A stretch of DNA of 39,677 bases from Dehalococcoidales bacterium. GTDB taxonomy: Bacteria; Chloroflexota; Dehalococcoidia; Dehalococcoidales; UBA5760. Under the pieces are notes generated by a model, which saw only the letters and a program-made list of their open reading frames with translations, was not told the origin of the DNA and ran no database searches. Numbering within the stretch: position 1 is the stretch's first letter; every line of letters begins with the position of its first letter. Below, one piece after another: positions 23,767 through 33,104 of the stretch. The stretch spans positions 1-39,677 of the forward strand of contig JAGGZY010000023.1 in NCBI GenBank assembly GCA_021161775.1. Reading direction: 5' to 3'. The position numbers and the translations under genes were made by a program.

Positions 23767-26214
23767 CTACACCAATCCAATAGGGTCAATATCTATTGTC
23801 CATCCCTGAGGAAAAGGCACTCGGGAGAGGAAATCGGAGAGCCCGGTGCCACGGAGGATAATCTGCCAGCGAAATCTTCCCCGCCGCCGTTGAATAAAGG
23901 CCGGGGCGGGCCCAATCAGGCCAATATTATCTATCCCCCTAGCAGCTATCGTTTGACTAAGCAAGTCCTTCATCCTGGCTGCCTCATGCTGGCAACGGGC
24001 ATTGTTAGTGTGGACATAGACCAATCGAGCAAGCTGGCTAAACGGTGGATTACGCAATCGGCGACGATAATCAATTTCCTGCTCGTAGAAACGACTATAA
24101 TCGTGCTTGGCAGCCGCCAAAATGGCGTAATGGGTTGGGGAATAGGTCTGGATGATAACCCGCCCCCCCAAAATACCACGCCCGGCTCTCCCCACTACCT
24201 GAGATAGCAGCTGAAAGGTCCTTTCCCCAGCCCGAAAATCGGGCAGGTTCAGGCTGATGTCGGCATTAACCACCCCTACCAGAGTAATGGAAGGGATATC
24301 CAGCCCCTTAGCCACCATCTGGGTACCAATAAGGATATCCGCCTGATGGGTACGAAAGCTGGTTAATATCCGCTGGTGAGCACCCCTCTTCCGGGTAGTA
24401 TCACTGTCCCAGCGTAGCAGTCTAGCCTGGGGGAAATAATGTCCCACCTCCTGCTCCAACTTCTGGGTACCGATACCCAGAAACTTGATGCGGCGGCTCC
24501 GGCATCGTGGGCAAACCCTTGGGACCGGCATCCGATAATTACACTGATGGCAAATCAGGGTATCCTCGACAAAATGATAGGTGAGGGGAACATCACAACG
24601 CCGACAACGAAGGACCAAGCCACAATTACGACACTGAACAAAGGTAGCCCCCCCCCGCCGATTGAGAAATAGAATCACCTGCTGGTTATTGGCAACGGCC
24701 TCAGTTATCGCCTGGGATAATGAGCGACTAAAGATACTGCGATTGCCCGACCTAAGCTCCTCTCTCAAATCAACTACCTCAACATCGGGCAGTGGCGAGC
24801 CTTCATTAGGAACCACCCGCTGGGGAAGCTGAAGCAAACGATAGTCCCCTCGCTGAGCATGATAGAAGGTTTCCACATCAGGGGTCGCACTACCCAATAC
24901 CACTACAGCTCCGGTTAGCTTAGCCAGTTTTAGGGCAACATCCCGGCAGTGATAGCGGGGTAATTTATCCATCTGCTTATAGGTCCATTCATGCTCCTCA
25001 TCAATAATGATGAGACCCAACTCTGGCTGGGGGGCAAAAATAGCACTCCGAGAGCCAATAACCACATCAAACTCGCCGTTTTTGATACGTTGCCACTCGT
25101 CAAACCGCTCCCCCAGGGAGAGTTTACTATGTAAAACGGCCACCCTATGGGGAAAGCGAGCCGCAAATCGCTCTATCGTTTGGGGGGTAAGAGCTATCTC
25201 GGGAACCAGGACAATACCCCGCTTACCCTGCTTTACTGCTGCCGCCAGCGCCTGAAGGTAGACTTCGGTCTTACCACTCCCGGTAACCCCGTGAAGCAGA
25301 AACACCCGTGATGATGCCTCAGCCCCGCTATCTGACAACAGGGCATGGCTAATTGCCGTTAGGGCAGAACGCTGATAGCCAGTAAGGTGAAGCGGCTTTT
25401 GAGGGATAATCCTCTGGTAGGAGATAGGCTCACGGATTACCTCAAGCTGGCTGACTTCGGCAAAGCCCCTGTCCACTACCGCCTTAATTACTGAAGATGA
25501 GCAATTAACCTGCCTCCTCACCTCAATCAGTGGCACCGGTTGAGTATTCTGGGAAAGAAACCCCAGAAGAGCGGCTTGCTTAGTTGCTCGGCCACGGCTC
25601 TGTAATATAGCTGCCTCTTGCCGAACCTCATCAGGCGATATTATCAGCCTTAAATGGGCCATCCTCCTCGGTTTAACCCTGAGCGGTTCCAGCTCACTGC
25701 CCTTAACCACTAATCCCTGGCTAATCAGTTGACCTGTAATCAGCCTGGTTTGCCTTGTTCCCAAGCTTTTTTCTAGCTCCCGGAGATTAAGTTTCCCTCG
25801 CCTTGTGACCAGCTGGAGAACATAACGCTGCTCCCGGGTAAGTGAAGCTAGATTAAATTCCGGGGGCGCTGGCAGAGCTGAAATATAGGTAATGGCGTGG
25901 CGCTCAAAGCCCGGCGGTAATATCAATGCCACGGCATCAAACAGGGGTGACAGATAATACTCGCTTATCCAGCGAGCCAGTAAGAGATGATAGGAAGATA
26001 ACACCAAGCGAGGTTCGATAATCCCAGCGATGTCTCTGGTCTCTTCCACTGCAGGATAATCGGTTAGCTCTAAAACAACACCCTGAAGTAGCTTATTGCC
26101 AAAAGGAACCCATACTGCCTGCCCAACCTCAACAGTTAAGCTAGCGGGTATGGCATAACTAAATGTCCGGCGCTGGGACAGCGGGGAGTTAACACTAACC
26201 TCAGCATATCCCAT
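23767..26214 (-). CDS. priA: Primosomal protein N' (PriA), replication restart helicase
   Basis: 815 residues. N-terminal 3'-DNA-binding domain (YAEVSVNSPLSQRRTFSYAIP). Helicase motifs: Walker A HGVTGSGKTEVYL, Walker B IIDEEHEW, and GSATPDVET (motif III). A zinc region has four CxxC pairs starting at CRNCGLVLRCRRC and ending at CPRC. Then come IGTQMVAKGLDIP and QVVGRAGRG (motifs V and VI). It reloads the replicative helicase at stalled forks. A nine-G run lies at 24648-24656 in the frame. It follows rplS after 24 bases. Confidence 0.97.
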   Translation of the reverse strand: MGYAEVSVNSPLSQRRTFSYAIPASLTVEVGQAVWVPFGNKLLQGVVLELTDYPAVEETRDIAGIIEPRLVLSSYHLLLARWISEYYLSPLFDAVALILPPGFERHAITYISALPAPPEFNLASLTREQRYVLQLVTRRGKLNLRELEKSLGTRQTRLITGQLISQGLVVKGSELEPLRVKPRRMAHLRLIISPDEVRQEAAILQSRGRATKQAALLGFLSQNTQPVPLIEVRRQVNCSSSVIKAVVDRGFAEVSQLEVIREPISYQRIIPQKPLHLTGYQRSALTAISHALLSDSGAEASSRVFLLHGVTGSGKTEVYLQALAAAVKQGKRGIVLVPEIALTPQTIERFAARFPHRVAVLHSKLSLGERFDEWQRIKNGEFDVVIGSRSAIFAPQPELGLIIIDEEHEWTYKQMDKLPRYHCRDVALKLAKLTGAVVVLGSATPDVETFYHAQRGDYRLLQLPQRVVPNEGSPLPDVEVVDLREELRSGNRSIFSRSLSQAITEAVANNQQVILFLNRRGGATFVQCRNCGLVLRCRRCDVPLTYHFVEDTLICHQCNYRMPVPRVCPRCRSRRIKFLGIGTQKLEQEVGHYFPQARLLRWDSDTTRKRGAHQRILTSFRTHQADILIGTQMVAKGLDIPSITLVGVVNADISLNLPDFRAGERTFQLLSQVVGRAGRGILGGRVIIQTYSPTHYAILAAAKHDYSRFYEQEIDYRRRLRNPPFSQLARLVYVHTNNARCQHEAARMKDLLSQTIAARGIDNIGLIGPAPAFIQRRRGRFRWQIILRGTGLSDFLSRVPFPQGWTIDIDPIGLV

Positions 26215-26238
26215 CGGTAGCCCCCGCAGATGGCTTAA

Positions 26239-26640
26239 TTAGCTACCTTCACCAGCTGCTACCGGCGGTGACTCCGCCATTACTGATGATTCTGCTTTGT
26301 CTAAACGCTTCTCCCTGAGACGCGCTGCTTTACCGCTACGCCCGCGCAGGTAATAAAGCCTCGCACGCCGCACCTTGCCGTGTTGCACCACGATTACCTT
26401 GTCTACCAGCGGTGAGCTAAACAGGAAGGTACGCTCAACACCAATACCATGACTGACCCGCCTCACCGTAAAACTCCCCCCATCAGCACCATGGCGAATC
26501 TTAATCACTACCCCCCGGAATGCCTGAAGACGCTCCTTTCCCCCCTCCACAACCTTGGTACTAACCCTTACCGTATCGCCCGGAGATAGGGTGGGAATAT
26601 TGGAATTTACTCTTGCCTCAACTAGCAATGCCACATCCAT
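26239..26640 (-). CDS. rplS: 50S ribosomal protein L19
   Basis: 133 residues. IPTLSPGDTVRVSTKVVEGGKERLQAFRGVVIKI and SFTVRRVSHGIGVERTFLFSSPLVDKVIVV are the L19 core, followed by RRARLYYLRGRSGKAARLREK. The C-terminal tail of about 20 residues rich in A, S and P exceeds the usual 115-120 residues. It lies between trmD and priA, the common trmD-rplS order. Confidence 0.97.
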   Translation of the reverse strand: MDVALLVEARVNSNIPTLSPGDTVRVSTKVVEGGKERLQAFRGVVIKIRHGADGGSFTVRRVSHGIGVERTFLFSSPLVDKVIVVQHGKVRRARLYYLRGRSGKAARLREKRLDKAESSVMAESPPVAAGEGS

Positions 26641-26698
26641 TCAACAAAAACTCCTTGCAATATCTAAGAATAAACTATACCTCTTAGCGACCAATTTA

Positions 26699-27445
26699 TC
26701 AAGCTGAGTCTACTGAGCTTCCTGCCTCGTCCACCAATCGCCTTTCTACTGAACTCAGGCTAGCCTTACCTAGCAACTCCGGGCGTCGCTTAAGGGTGCG
26801 TAAAATAGACTGCTCTCGCCGCCACTGGGCAATCTGGGCGTGGTTTCCTGACAGCAGAACCTTAGGGACTCTCCAGCCCCGATATACCTCAGGACGGGTG
26901 TACTGGGGATACTCCAGCAGTCCAGCAGTATGGGAATCTTCCTCCGTAGCTGCCGCTGAACCAATCACCCCAGGCAATAACCTGACCACGACATCAATGA
27001 CCACCATCGCCGCCAGGTCACCACCCCCCAGTACATAATCACCAATACTAATCTCATCGCTGGCTAGATGCTCCCTAACCCGCTCAGCAACCCCTTCGTA
27101 ACGGCCACAGATAAGTACCAGATGAGGATATGCCGCCAGCTCCCCGGCTAGCTGTTGATTGAACAAGCGCCCCTGAGGGGTAAGCAGGATAACCGGCACT
27201 TTAGCTTCCTTAATAGTTGATGTTACGGCAGCGACAGCCTCAAAAATAGGCTCAGGCTTAAGAACCATCCCTCCGCCGCCACCATAGGAGTAATCATCAA
27301 CGGTATGATGCTTATCATCGGTGTAGTCCCGAATGTTATGGATATTTAGCCTAACCAGATTACGCTCTACCGCCCGTCGGAAAATGCCAACACTGAACGG
27401 TCCTTGAAATATCTCTGGGAACAGGGTTAAAACATCAATCTGCAC
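26699..27445 (-). CDS. trmD: tRNA (guanine37-N1)-methyltransferase
   Basis: 248 residues. Starts [16 protein letters not shown], with [28 protein letters not shown] and [20 protein letters not shown] forming the trefoil-knot S-adenosylmethionine site, and then [10 protein letters not shown] and [15 protein letters not shown]. It methylates G37 next to the anticodon and so prevents frameshifting. It overlaps the molybdopterin gene by 11 bases and precedes rplS. Confidence 0.97.
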   Translation of the reverse strand: MQIDVLTLFPEIFQGPFSVGIFRRAVERNLVRLNIHNIRDYTDDKHHTVDDYSYGGGGGMVLKPEPIFEAVAAVTSTIKEAKVPVILLTPQGRLFNQQLAGELAAYPHLVLICGRYEGVAERVREHLASDEISIGDYVLGGGDLAAMVVIDVVVRLLPGVIGSAAATEEDSHTAGLLEYPQYTRPEVYRGWRVPKVLLSGNHAQIAQWRREQSILRTLKRRPELLGKASLSSVERRLVDEAGSSVDSA

Positions 27446-27953
27446 CGGAGGTCTCCTTGCTGTCGGGGGTAATATGTTCGGTTACCTCACCCCTAATAAT
27501 CGCTACCGCATGGGGGATTACCGGTAGTACTACTGCCAGACATTCCCGAACTGCCTGGGGGCTTCCCGGCAGATTGATAATCAGGCACCTTCCCCTGACC
27601 CCCGCCACCGCCCGACTCAATGCCGCAAAGGGGGTTACCTTAAAGGTTTCTCCTCGCATCGCCTCAGCCAACCCGGGAACAAGCCTATCCACTACTGACA
27701 GGGTCGCCTCCGGGGTAACATCACGCCGAGCCAGCCCAGTGCCTCCGGTGGTCAGGATAACATCCACCTTTCCCTCATCTGTCCACCGGGTAAGCCGAGC
27801 CGCAATGATATCGGCTTCATCGGGGACTACCTCATAGCTAGTAACACGACTGTCGACTAAAGACAAGCTATCTCTGATTACCTCACCACTCTTATCATCA
27901 CGCTGGCCATGCCACCCTTTATCACTGATAGTGAGAATACCAACCCTAAACAT
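27435..27953 (-). CDS. MoaB/MogA family molybdopterin-binding protein (molybdopterin adenylyltransferase)
   Basis: 172 residues from ATG 27953, chosen because GGGGGG sits five bases upstream; the open frame runs about 95 codons further without coding character. [32 protein letters not shown] (the GGTG motif) and [12 protein letters not shown] (second binding loop) mark the MoCF_biosynth fold. It activates molybdopterin by adenylation before metal insertion. It is the first gene of a unit with trmD, rplS and priA. Confidence 0.9.
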   Translation of the reverse strand: MFRVGILTISDKGWHGQRDDKSGEVIRDSLSLVDSRVTSYEVVPDEADIIAARLTRWTDEGKVDVILTTGGTGLARRDVTPEATLSVVDRLVPGLAEAMRGETFKVTPFAALSRAVAGVRGRCLIINLPGSPQAVRECLAVVLPVIPHAVAIIRGEVTEHITPDSKETSGAD

Positions 27954-27978
27954 ACTTGCCCCCCTTACCGAGTATTTT

Positions 27979-27984
27979 ATTCTA
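27979..27984 (-). promoter_or_regulatory. Possible -10 box of the mogA-trmD-rplS-priA unit
   Basis: TAGAAT on the minus strand (preceded by TGTGG), with a weak TTAGTT 17 bases upstream. It predicts a start near 27972, 19 nt before the ATG. Confidence 0.4.
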
Positions 27985-28041
27985 CCACACCTAAAATAGC
28001 CAACTAAACCGACTATCGGGGATAAATTTAATGAAAAGGTA

Positions 28042-28070
28042 TTGACAAGAACCGAATCATATGGTATAGA
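28042..28070 (+). promoter_or_regulatory. Sigma-70-type promoter of the mraZ division cluster
   Basis: TTGACA (28042-28047), 17-nt spacer, TATAGA (28065-28070). The predicted start is near 28077. The -10 box lies inside the first of the 10-bp MraZ-type repeats. Confidence 0.8.
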
Positions 28071-28110
28071 ATGGTAGTAAGTGGTAAAAAACGGTAAGAT
28101 GGGGGATGGA
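28061..28110 (+). promoter_or_regulatory. MraZ operator: tandem 10-bp direct repeats
   Basis: GGTA recurs at 28063, 28073, 28083 and 28093, exactly 10 bp apart (ATGGTATAGA, ATGGTAGTAA, GTGGTAAAAA, ACGGTAAGAT), and is followed in register by GGGGGATGGA. E. coli MraZ binds TGGGN repeats with the same 10-bp period upstream of mraZ, so these are read as the autoregulatory operator. The repeats cover the -10 box and the transcription start. Confidence 0.7.
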
Positions 28111-28116
28111 GGGGAG

Positions 28117-28542
28117 ATGTTTTTTAGCGAATTTGAATATAAGCTCGATGAGAACGGTCGGACACCGGTCCCACCCAAGTTCAGAGCCATCTTAAAAGAG
28201 GGAGTAATATTAACCCCAGGGGTAGAAAAGTGCATCATTGCCTACCCAGTATCGGAATGGAAAAAGCTAGCCACCAGTCTGGATAATGGCTCGGTCTCTC
28301 CCAGCAAATTAAGACGGCTAAAGCGAGCTATTTTCGCCACTGCGTTTGCAGTTGGTATTGATGGGCAAGGCAGGCTAGCTGTGCCAGCGTCACTACGGAG
28401 GTATGCCGGCATTGATAACGAGGTAATTATTGCCGGGGTTAATAACTATCTTGAGTTGTGGAATAAGGAACAGTGGGAAGCCGAGAAAACGATTAGTCAG
28501 GAGCAAGCCGGGCAGATTATAGAAAGTCTTGAGAGCCGATAG
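28117..28542 (+). CDS. mraZ: Transcriptional regulator MraZ
   Basis: 141 residues with two SpoVT/AbrB-like half domains: FFSEFEYKLDENGRTPVPPKFR and GIDGQGRLAVPASLRRYAG, each with the D-x-x-G-R turn. It forms a ring that binds direct repeats in its own promoter and controls the division cluster. The frame extends 12 codons upstream, but those codons fall in the operator repeats; ATG 28117 with GGAGGGG upstream gives the conserved MFF start. It precedes rsmH by 12 bases. Confidence 0.95.
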   Translation: MFFSEFEYKLDENGRTPVPPKFRAILKEGVILTPGVEKCIIAYPVSEWKKLATSLDNGSVSPSKLRRLKRAIFATAFAVGIDGQGRLAVPASLRRYAGIDNEVIIAGVNNYLELWNKEQWEAEKTISQEQAGQIIESLESR

Positions 28543-28554
28543 GGGATTATAAAG

Positions 28555-29541
28555 ATGTCAATCTTAACCCATACCCCAGTGCTACTTAATGAAGTTATTC
28601 AGGCGCTAGGCGTCCAGCCCGGTGGTCGTTATGTTGACAGCACGGTAGGGGGGGGTGGTCATGCAGCAGCTATCCTGGAGCATAGCTCTCCCGGCGGGCA
28701 GCTACTAGGCATTGATGCTGACCCTGAGGCAATACAGGCGGCTCAGGAGAAACTTCGCGCCTACCGCAACTCCGTCCGTCTGGTTAATGATAACTTCATT
28801 AACCTGGAAGCAATCTGCCTTAAATATAACTTCCAGCCAGTTCACGGCATTCTGCTCGACCTCGGGCTTTCCTCACTTCAGCTCAGTGAGAGCGGTCGCG
28901 GATTTAGCTTCCGGTATGATGCGCCACTGGATATGCGCTTCAGCCCTCATCAGGAGCGCACTGCTGCTGATATTATTAACCGCTCCTCGGAGACCGAGCT
29001 GGCTCACCTCATACGAACCTACGGTGAAGAAACCCGCTATCATCAGATAGCCCACCGCATTGTAGAGCAACGTCCTTTGCAGACTACCCTCGAGCTAGCT
29101 CAGACGATAGAGCGGGCTACCGGTGGTCGAAGAGGTAAAATTCACCCCGCTACCAGGACCTTTCAGGCATTGAGAATAGCGGTTAATGACGAACTCAAGC
29201 ACCTGGAACTGGCTCTAGAACAGGCGGTTAATTTACTCGGGTTTGGCGGCCGATTAGTGGTCATCAGCTATCACTCGCTTGAAGACCGCATTGTGAAGCA
29301 ATTTACGCGACGGGAATCCCTAGGTCGGATAAGGCTGATTAACCGTAAGGTAATTACAGCTTCCCCCGCTGAGGTTCAAGCTAATCCCCGTAGTCGTAGC
29401 GCCAAGTTAAGAGCCGCCGAGCGTATTATTCCTCCGGTCAGCTATTCCAGGGTAACCGAAGAACTACATTTCCTGGTTGATAATAAAGAAGATGGAAGGG
29501 GGGGACCAGAGCTATGGGAAAAGCTAAGCGTAACCTTCTAA
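28555..29541 (+). CDS. rsmH: 16S rRNA (cytosine1402-N4)-methyltransferase
   Basis: 328 residues. [14 protein letters not shown], the SAM motif [46 protein letters not shown] and [15 protein letters not shown] are all RsmH hallmarks. It methylates C1402 in the ribosomal P site. It belongs to the mraZ cluster. In walled bacteria ftsL and ftsI follow; here ftsA comes next. Confidence 0.97.
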   Translation: MSILTHTPVLLNEVIQALGVQPGGRYVDSTVGGGGHAAAILEHSSPGGQLLGIDADPEAIQAAQEKLRAYRNSVRLVNDNFINLEAICLKYNFQPVHGILLDLGLSSLQLSESGRGFSFRYDAPLDMRFSPHQERTAADIINRSSETELAHLIRTYGEETRYHQIAHRIVEQRPLQTTLELAQTIERATGGRRGKIHPATRTFQALRIAVNDELKHLELALEQAVNLLGFGGRLVVISYHSLEDRIVKQFTRRESLGRIRLINRKVITASPAEVQANPRSRSAKLRAAERIIPPVSYSRVTEELHFLVDNKEDGRGGPELWEKLSVTF

Positions 29542-29558
29542 TACCCTGGACCAAATAG
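29514..29558 (+). CDS. Possible 14-residue peptide overlapping the end of rsmH
   Basis: ATG 29514, preceded by a GGGGGGG tract, encodes [14 protein letters not shown] and a stop. It sits where ftsL normally lies. It might be an ftsL remnant, a small translated leader, or chance. The evidence is only the ribosome-like site and position. Confidence 0.2.
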   Translation: MGKAKRNLLIPWTK

Positions 29559-29645
29559 CTCAGCCTTCCCGCACTAAGGGGGTACTATAAATGTGAAAAT
29601 ATACCATAATTCTAAGGGTCAAGAACTAATAAAAGGGGGTGGCAG

Positions 29646-30854
29646 GTGAAGAAGCGAACTATTTTAACCTCTATTGATGTTGGCACTACCAAGGTATGCA
29701 CCATCACAGCCGAGGTAAATGGTGGGGGAGGCTCACGGGTGATTGGGGTAGGTATTGCCCCGTCCAACGGACTACATAAGGGATTAGTAGTCAACATCAG
29801 TGAGGCCAGAGAATCAATCCGTGAGTCGGTAAGAAAGGCAGAGCAAGCCAGCGGTTGCCGGGTAGAGTCAGCCTATATTGGGGTGACCGGGCGGCACGTT
29901 AGTTCAATGAATAACCGAGGCGTAGTCGCTATTACCCATAATGACCGACTGGTACGTCCTGACGACCTGAGGCGCGTTCTCTCCTGCGCCCAGAATATCA
30001 AGGTTCCCAACGAGAGAAAACTACTCCATGTAATTCCACGAGGCTACACTGTTGATGGGCAGGTAGGCGTCAAGAACCCCGTGGGGATGCATGGCTTCAG
30101 ACTGGATGTGGAGACGCATATTATTACCGCGGCAGTAACCTCAGTCCAGAATCTGGTGAAGTGTATTCGCAGCATCGGTATCGATATTGATGACCTTATC
30201 CTGGAACCATTAGCCAGCAGTGAAGCCGTATTGACCGAGGATGAAAAACAGGTCGGGGTTATATTAGCTGACATCGGTGGCGGAACGACTGATATTGCTG
30301 TCTTTAAGGATGGTAGTATCTGGCATACGGCTATTCTGCCGGTGGCTGGCTACCAGCTTACCCGAGATATTGCCATTGGATTAGGACTACCATTTGATGT
30401 AGCCGAGGAAATGAAGAAGCGATATGGTAGTGTTATGCCTGTATATGAGAGCAAGGCAGAAACTACCAGTGCCATATCCGCCGATGGGCATGGCGTTTCC
30501 TACCAGGACCTGTGTGATATCATCCGAGCCAGGGTTGAGGAAATCATCAGGCTTATTATGCTTGAGATGCCACGCTCTGACTATGAAACCTTCATTCCCG
30601 CCGGGCTGGTACTTACTGGCGGAAGCTCCAACCTCTCCGGCATCGAAGCCCTAGGGCGGGATATACTGAAACTCCCGGTAAGGGTAGGTATCCCTACTGA
30701 TATGTCGGGTATCACCGATGTTCTTCGTGATCCAGCTCACGCTACCAGCGTCGGACTTCTCCTCTGGGGAGAAAGACACGAAGGTAGACGGCTATGGAAA
30801 TCCCGAGGACTCTTACAAAGATTGATTTCCCGAATAAAAAATCTGTTTCACTAA
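29646..30854 (+). CDS. ftsA: Cell division protein FtsA
   Basis: 402 residues. The actin-like ATPase has SIDVGTTKVCTI (phosphate 1), LADIGGGTTDIAVF (phosphate 2) and GLVLTGGSSNLSGIEAL (adenosine). The SHS2 1C domain includes YIGVTGRHVSS. The C-terminal amphipathic helix (about LLQRLISRIKNLF) is the membrane anchor. It tethers FtsZ to the membrane. GTG start with AAGGGGG upstream. Directly followed by ftsZ after 43 bases. No ftsQ, murein or ftsW genes are near. Confidence 0.96.
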   Translation: MKKRTILTSIDVGTTKVCTITAEVNGGGGSRVIGVGIAPSNGLHKGLVVNISEARESIRESVRKAEQASGCRVESAYIGVTGRHVSSMNNRGVVAITHNDRLVRPDDLRRVLSCAQNIKVPNERKLLHVIPRGYTVDGQVGVKNPVGMHGFRLDVETHIITAAVTSVQNLVKCIRSIGIDIDDLILEPLASSEAVLTEDEKQVGVILADIGGGTTDIAVFKDGSIWHTAILPVAGYQLTRDIAIGLGLPFDVAEEMKKRYGSVMPVYESKAETTSAISADGHGVSYQDLCDIIRARVEEIIRLIMLEMPRSDYETFIPAGLVLTGGSSNLSGIEALGRDILKLPVRVGIPTDMSGITDVLRDPAHATSVGLLLWGERHEGRRLWKSRGLLQRLISRIKNLFH

Positions 30855-30897
30855 TCAGCACTAAACGAAAACCAATAATACCGAAAGGAGGATTAAG

Positions 30898-32049
30898 ATG
30901 GCGAAATCAAGCTTTCTGGCTAACCCGGCTAAGATTAGAGTCATCGGACTGGGTGGTGGCGGTTGCAATGCAATAACGCGCATGGTGCAGGCAGATATTC
31001 AGGGGGTGGAATTCACTGCGATGAATACCGACGCGCAAGCTCTGGCGATTACTGAGGCTCCAGCACGTCTCCAGCTCGGAGAGAAGCTCAGCAAGGGGTT
31101 AGGGGTCGGTGGTGACCATATTTTGGGCCAAAAAGCCGCCGAGGAGAACCATGACGACATTAAGGAGCTTGTCTCCGACGCTGATATGGTGTTTATCACT
31201 GGCGGTATGGGTGGTGGTACCGGCACCGGAGCTGCTCCCGTAGTTGCCGAGATAGCCAAGCAGAGTGGCGCCCTTACCATTGCTGTGGTAACTAAACCGT
31301 TCAGCTTCGAAGGTTGCCGCCGTACCCAGGTAGCCAATGAGGGCATTGCTAATCTGCTGGGTAATGTCGATACCCTTATCATCATCCCCAATGACCGTTT
31401 ACTCGAACTCTGCGATCAGAAAACGGAGGTGGATAATGCCTTCAGGCTCGCCGACGACGTATTGATGCACGGGGTTCAGGCTATCTCTGAGGTCATCACT
31501 GTTCCTGGGTTGATTAACCTTGACTTTGCCGATGTCAAGGCAATAATGAGGAATGCTGGTCCCGCCTGGATGTCCATAGGTACTGCTTCAGGCAAGAACC
31601 GCGCTGTTGACGCCGCTAAAGAAGCCCTATCTAGCCCGTTACTAGACGTCTCGATAGCTGGGTCAAAGGGGGTGCTATTCAATGTTGTCGGCGGAAGCAA
31701 CCTGTCACTGTTTGAAGTTAATGAAGCCGCAGCGCTAATTCAGCAGGCAGTAGACCCCGAGGCTAACATTATTTTTGGGGTAGGCAAAGACCCTCGTATG
31801 GAAAACGATGTCAGGATTACCCTGATTGCCACTGGTTTTGCCGCCGCCGCTGGAGTAAAGGATAAAGAAGAGGACGAAATTACTCAACTGTTGAAAAGTC
31901 TGAAGAATGAAGAGGAATTGGATGTCCCCTCCTTCTTGCGCCAACCGCTATTTAGCCATCGGCGTCAGACAATAACCTCATCGACCAAGACTATCAATAC
32001 TCATTCTCATCCGGCACTTCGTGAGAGCTCTCGAGGAAGACTAGAATAA
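30898..32049 (+). CDS. ftsZ: Cell division protein FtsZ
   Basis: 383 residues. The tubulin GTP-binding motif GGGTGTG is at 105-111, and the T7 loop is NLDFADVKAIM. The FtsA-binding peptide DVPSFLR is at about 342-348, followed by an unusual 31-residue basic, Ser/Thr-rich tail. It polymerises at midcell with GTP. A strong AAAGGAGG site precedes the ATG. It ends the cluster, with a terminator at 32083-32120. Confidence 0.97.
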   Translation: MAKSSFLANPAKIRVIGLGGGGCNAITRMVQADIQGVEFTAMNTDAQALAITEAPARLQLGEKLSKGLGVGGDHILGQKAAEENHDDIKELVSDADMVFITGGMGGGTGTGAAPVVAEIAKQSGALTIAVVTKPFSFEGCRRTQVANEGIANLLGNVDTLIIIPNDRLLELCDQKTEVDNAFRLADDVLMHGVQAISEVITVPGLINLDFADVKAIMRNAGPAWMSIGTASGKNRAVDAAKEALSSPLLDVSIAGSKGVLFNVVGGSNLSLFEVNEAAALIQQAVDPEANIIFGVGKDPRMENDVRITLIATGFAAAAGVKDKEEDEITQLLKSLKNEEELDVPSFLRQPLFSHRRQTITSSTKTINTHSHPALRESSRGRLE

Positions 32050-32082
32050 CACCGTAGCCCCCCAAAGCCTCGAGACCGATGT

Positions 32083-32120
32083 AAGGCTGTAGGTAATCTT
32101 AACCTACAGCCTTCCTGTTT
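32083..32120 (+). terminator. Terminator of the mraZ-ftsZ cluster
   Basis: A perfect 12-bp stem (AAGGCTGTAGGT at 32083-32094 with ACCTACAGCCTT at 32102-32113), a 7-nt loop and a CCTGTTTTC tail. It separates ftsZ from the convergent ABC permease gene. Confidence 0.85.
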
Positions 32121-32127
32121 TCTGGGA

Positions 32128-33102
32128 TTAAGTAGACCTAATCTCCTCACGCATAAACTTGGCGTAGGAGATAACAAACAGCACCGCCGTAGTGGCAATC
32201 AGGGTTACGATATGGGGCCAGATAGTAAGTATCGTCTGCCCCAGAGGCAACGCCCCCGGCATCCACAAGGCACCCGAGGCAGTTTGAAGCTGAAGGTATT
32301 CGCCCATCGTCCTCGCCCCCGGCACGAGGAGAACCGTAGTTGCCTCTTGGAAAAGTCCAATTGGAGACGCCCGCATCGCCGAAACATGAATCCTCAGGTT
32401 CCTCATTACCTCCTGCTGGCTCGAGGCAGCATCAACCGGAGCTATAGTATTAGCAATAAACCCAGTAATCATCGTCATGAAGAAGATAAAGAATACCCAG
32501 ACAGCGATTGAGGCTAGAGCCGAGGTTGCCACCCGACGCAACAAAACGGAGAACAACATCGCTAATCCCAACCAGAATGCCCCGTAAAGGGTGCCTAACA
32601 CTAGAAATAAAAATATCCGGAACGCCTCTTCTGAGCTAGGGGGAACCCCAATTATCCTGAGCCCTAAACCCGAGATTAGCAGGGTAATGGTACTCAGCAT
32701 AATACCGATGGTAACTGTCCCGGCGAGGAACTTACCGTTGAAAACAACATCCCGGTATATCGGCTGGGACAGCAGCCGCCCCAGTGTACCGTTATTCTGT
32801 TCATTATTTATGGCATCAAAACCAAGGGTAATGCCCAATATAGGCACCAGGAACATCGTGATAAAGTAAAGGAAAGAGGGAGCTCCCTGACCAGAGGTAG
32901 TAAACAGTCTGAGGAATACAAATTCACCAACTCTATATTGAGTCGGCGTATCCAGCGCTTGCCGAATATTCTGTAACGCCCCCGAGGGACCAAAAACGGC
33001 AAATACGGTAGTCAGCAATACTGCCGCAAACAGTATTATCCCCCGCCAACTAAGGAGATAGTCAGTCAATTCCTTAGTGAATACGGTTACCAGTCCCTTC
33101 AT
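32128..33102 (-). CDS. ABC-2 type transporter permease
   Basis: 324 residues with six hydrophobic segments: one near the N-terminus (GIILFAAVLLTTVFAV), FLYFITMFLVPILGITLGFDAINNEQNNGTLGRLLSQPI (the ABC-2 signature loop), three in the middle and one at the end. A large outer loop lies before the last helix. It works with the adjacent ATPase, 2 bases upstream. The substrate is unknown. Confidence 0.88.
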   Translation of the reverse strand: MKGLVTVFTKELTDYLLSWRGIILFAAVLLTTVFAVFGPSGALQNIRQALDTPTQYRVGEFVFLRLFTTSGQGAPSFLYFITMFLVPILGITLGFDAINNEQNNGTLGRLLSQPIYRDVVFNGKFLAGTVTIGIMLSTITLLISGLGLRIIGVPPSSEEAFRIFLFLVLGTLYGAFWLGLAMLFSVLLRRVATSALASIAVWVFFIFFMTMITGFIANTIAPVDAASSQQEVMRNLRIHVSAMRASPIGLFQEATTVLLVPGARTMGEYLQLQTASGALWMPGALPLGQTILTIWPHIVTLIATTAVLFVISYAKFMREEIRST

Positions 33103-33104
33103 AA

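Noticed and set aside
28081-28116. 12-codon extension of MraZ
   Set aside because: The sequence is the operator repeat region; the conserved MFF start is at 28117.
27954-28238. N-terminal extension of the MoaB/MogA frame
   Set aside because: It crosses the mraZ promoter and operator and lacks family similarity; a good ribosome site exists at 27953.
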